Shown here in pieces: positions 32,721 through 33,274 of a stretch of 33,274 nucleotides of DNA. Position numbers and translations under genes: made by a program. Under the pieces are notes generated by a model that saw only the letters and a program-made list of their open reading frames with translations, was not told where the DNA came from and made no database searches. Numbering within the stretch: the stretch's first letter is position 1; the number at the start of each line of letters is the position of its first letter. The stretch spans positions 225,702-258,975 of the forward strand of contig WELB01000101.1 in the NCBI GenBank assembly GCA_009602725.1, read 5' to 3'. The DNA is from Spirogloea muscicola (taxonomy: Eukaryota > Streptophyta > Zygnematophyceae > Spirogloeales > Spirogloeaceae).

Positions 32721-33038
32721 TCACCTCCTTTCAACGTAGCCGGGTCCCTCGCTCAGGTGTTCCGTATGCATTTGGCCGTCTCGATGCAGCGGTCCCTCGT
32801 CTTCGTTCACTTGCGCGCAGGCCGAGCTTTGGCGGCGGCCTCCGGCTTCCGTCAGGGCGACGTCTTTCCACCAGCTAACTACTCGGATCTGCATCTCCTA
32901 TCTAGAGGTTACTGAGCGTTCCCTGGCTGATGTCTTAGTCCTAGTCGTTCGCACTCAAGCTCCCTCAGACCTTGTCCATTCTTTTGGGCTGGCCTTTCCC
33001 AGCCACCAGTCAATCTGGCCGCGCTTTCTTCTTTGGAA
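32721..33038 (+). repeat. Repeat family copy D: open C-terminal coding segment plus 3' hairpin
   Basis: The frame 32721-32915 runs FNVAGSLAQVFRMHLAVSMQ, then RSLVFVHLRAG, then RALAAASGFRQGDVF, and ends NYSDLHLLSRGY with TGA. It aligns codon by codon with copies A and E, with one in-frame codon loss relative to E (RSLVFVH versus RSMARALH). The downstream motif with hairpin GGGCTGGCC...CCAGCC is at about 32977-33010. The protein is unrecognised. The open frame and silent-site bias suggest recent coding ancestry. Confidence 0.7.
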
Positions 33039-33072
33039 GAACATACTTCCTTTTTCTGCAAGTGCTTTTTCT

Positions 33073-33274
33073 TGCCACACCATCGCCCGGCGCTTCCATG
33101 GGGAGCCGGTTGACTTCCCTGCAGCCGGGTCGCTGGCGCAAGTGTATCGAATGCGCCTGGCCGTCTCGCTGCAGAGGTCCATGGCCCGGGCGCTGCACCT
33201 TCGTGCCGGCAGAGCCCTCGCTGCTGCCTCTGGCTCTGGCCAGGGGACCCACTTCCAGGAGCCCAGCATCTCTG
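33073..33274 (+). repeat. Repeat family copy E: coding segment cut by the window end
   Basis: An open frame continues to the last base: CHTIARRFHGEPVDFPAAGS, LAQVYRMRLAVSLQ, RSMARALHLRAG, RALAAASGSGQG, THFQEPSIS. The final residues match copy B (THFQDPSLSDLRLLSRGY), so a stop is expected about 10 codons beyond the window. This is the longest upstream extension of the family here. The start, and whether it is an exon of a gene or a truncated element, cannot be seen. Confidence 0.65.

Noticed and set aside
1-33274. tRNA, rRNA, CRISPR arrays, phage or plasmid functions
   Set aside because: No B-box-containing cloverleaf, rRNA core sequence or regularly spaced repeats were seen; the gene structures are eukaryotic nuclear.

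Overview
The window is a piece of nuclear DNA from a green-lineage eukaryote, most likely a GC-rich unicellular green alga (chlorophyte). This is inferred from four things. The genes are intron-rich with GT-AG splice sites. The proteins match plant families, including a photolyase-like/alpha-beta-hydrolase fusion and a plant TRAPPII accessory protein. Degenerate TTTAGGG-type tracts are present. One product looks plastid-targeted. Nothing suggests a prokaryote or an organelle genome. Species cannot be named from the sequence.

Layout. (1) 1-5702, plus strand: a fusion of a DNA-photolyase/cryptochrome N-terminal domain with an alpha/beta hydrolase, at least 14 exons, 5' end outside the window. 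(2) 4506-6671 is repeated without a visible difference at 6686-8851, and a single N (6685) after a C run separates the copies. This is most simply an unmerged contig overlap, so the second last exon (7656-7882) is probably not a real locus. (3) 9076-10184, plus: a small 2Fe-2S ferredoxin-like protein with a probable plastid transit peptide, five exons, its stop codon isolated in the last exon. (4) 11064-18083, minus: an IRP1-type aconitase in 21 exons with all three cluster cysteines and a putative presequence. (5) 19294-24076, minus: PIG-T, the GPI-transamidase subunit, in eight modelled exons. (6) 25438-31784, plus: a 14-exon orthologue of the plant TRAPPII-interacting protein TRIPP. (7) 31785-33274: a cluster of an unrecognised repeat family.

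Exons were placed by joining recognised protein segments at splice sites and checking phase. The ferredoxin, aconitase, PIG-T and TRIPP models all sum to whole codons (202, 926, 720 and 908 residues). The hydrolase model is in phase everywhere except for one break near 617-640.

The genes do not form a pathway; they are ordinary housekeeping genes: central carbon metabolism, ER GPI anchoring, Golgi/TGN trafficking, plastid electron transfer and an orphan hydrolase. The most unusual material is a repeated family (6241-6470, 24329-24675, 32284-32527, 32721-33038, 33073-end). Its copies share an in-frame C-terminal peptide ending in YSDLxLLSRGY-stop, with differences concentrated at third codon positions, followed by a GGGCTGG...CCAGCCC hairpin. 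This fits 5'-truncated copies of a protein-coding (LINE-like) element or a multicopy gene family that I do not recognise. Other oddities are a MITE-like element in an intron, a tandem duplication over the aconitase stop codon, a probable GC-AG intron, a palindrome cluster upstream of aconitase, and telomere-like tracts in introns and next to the TRIPP start.
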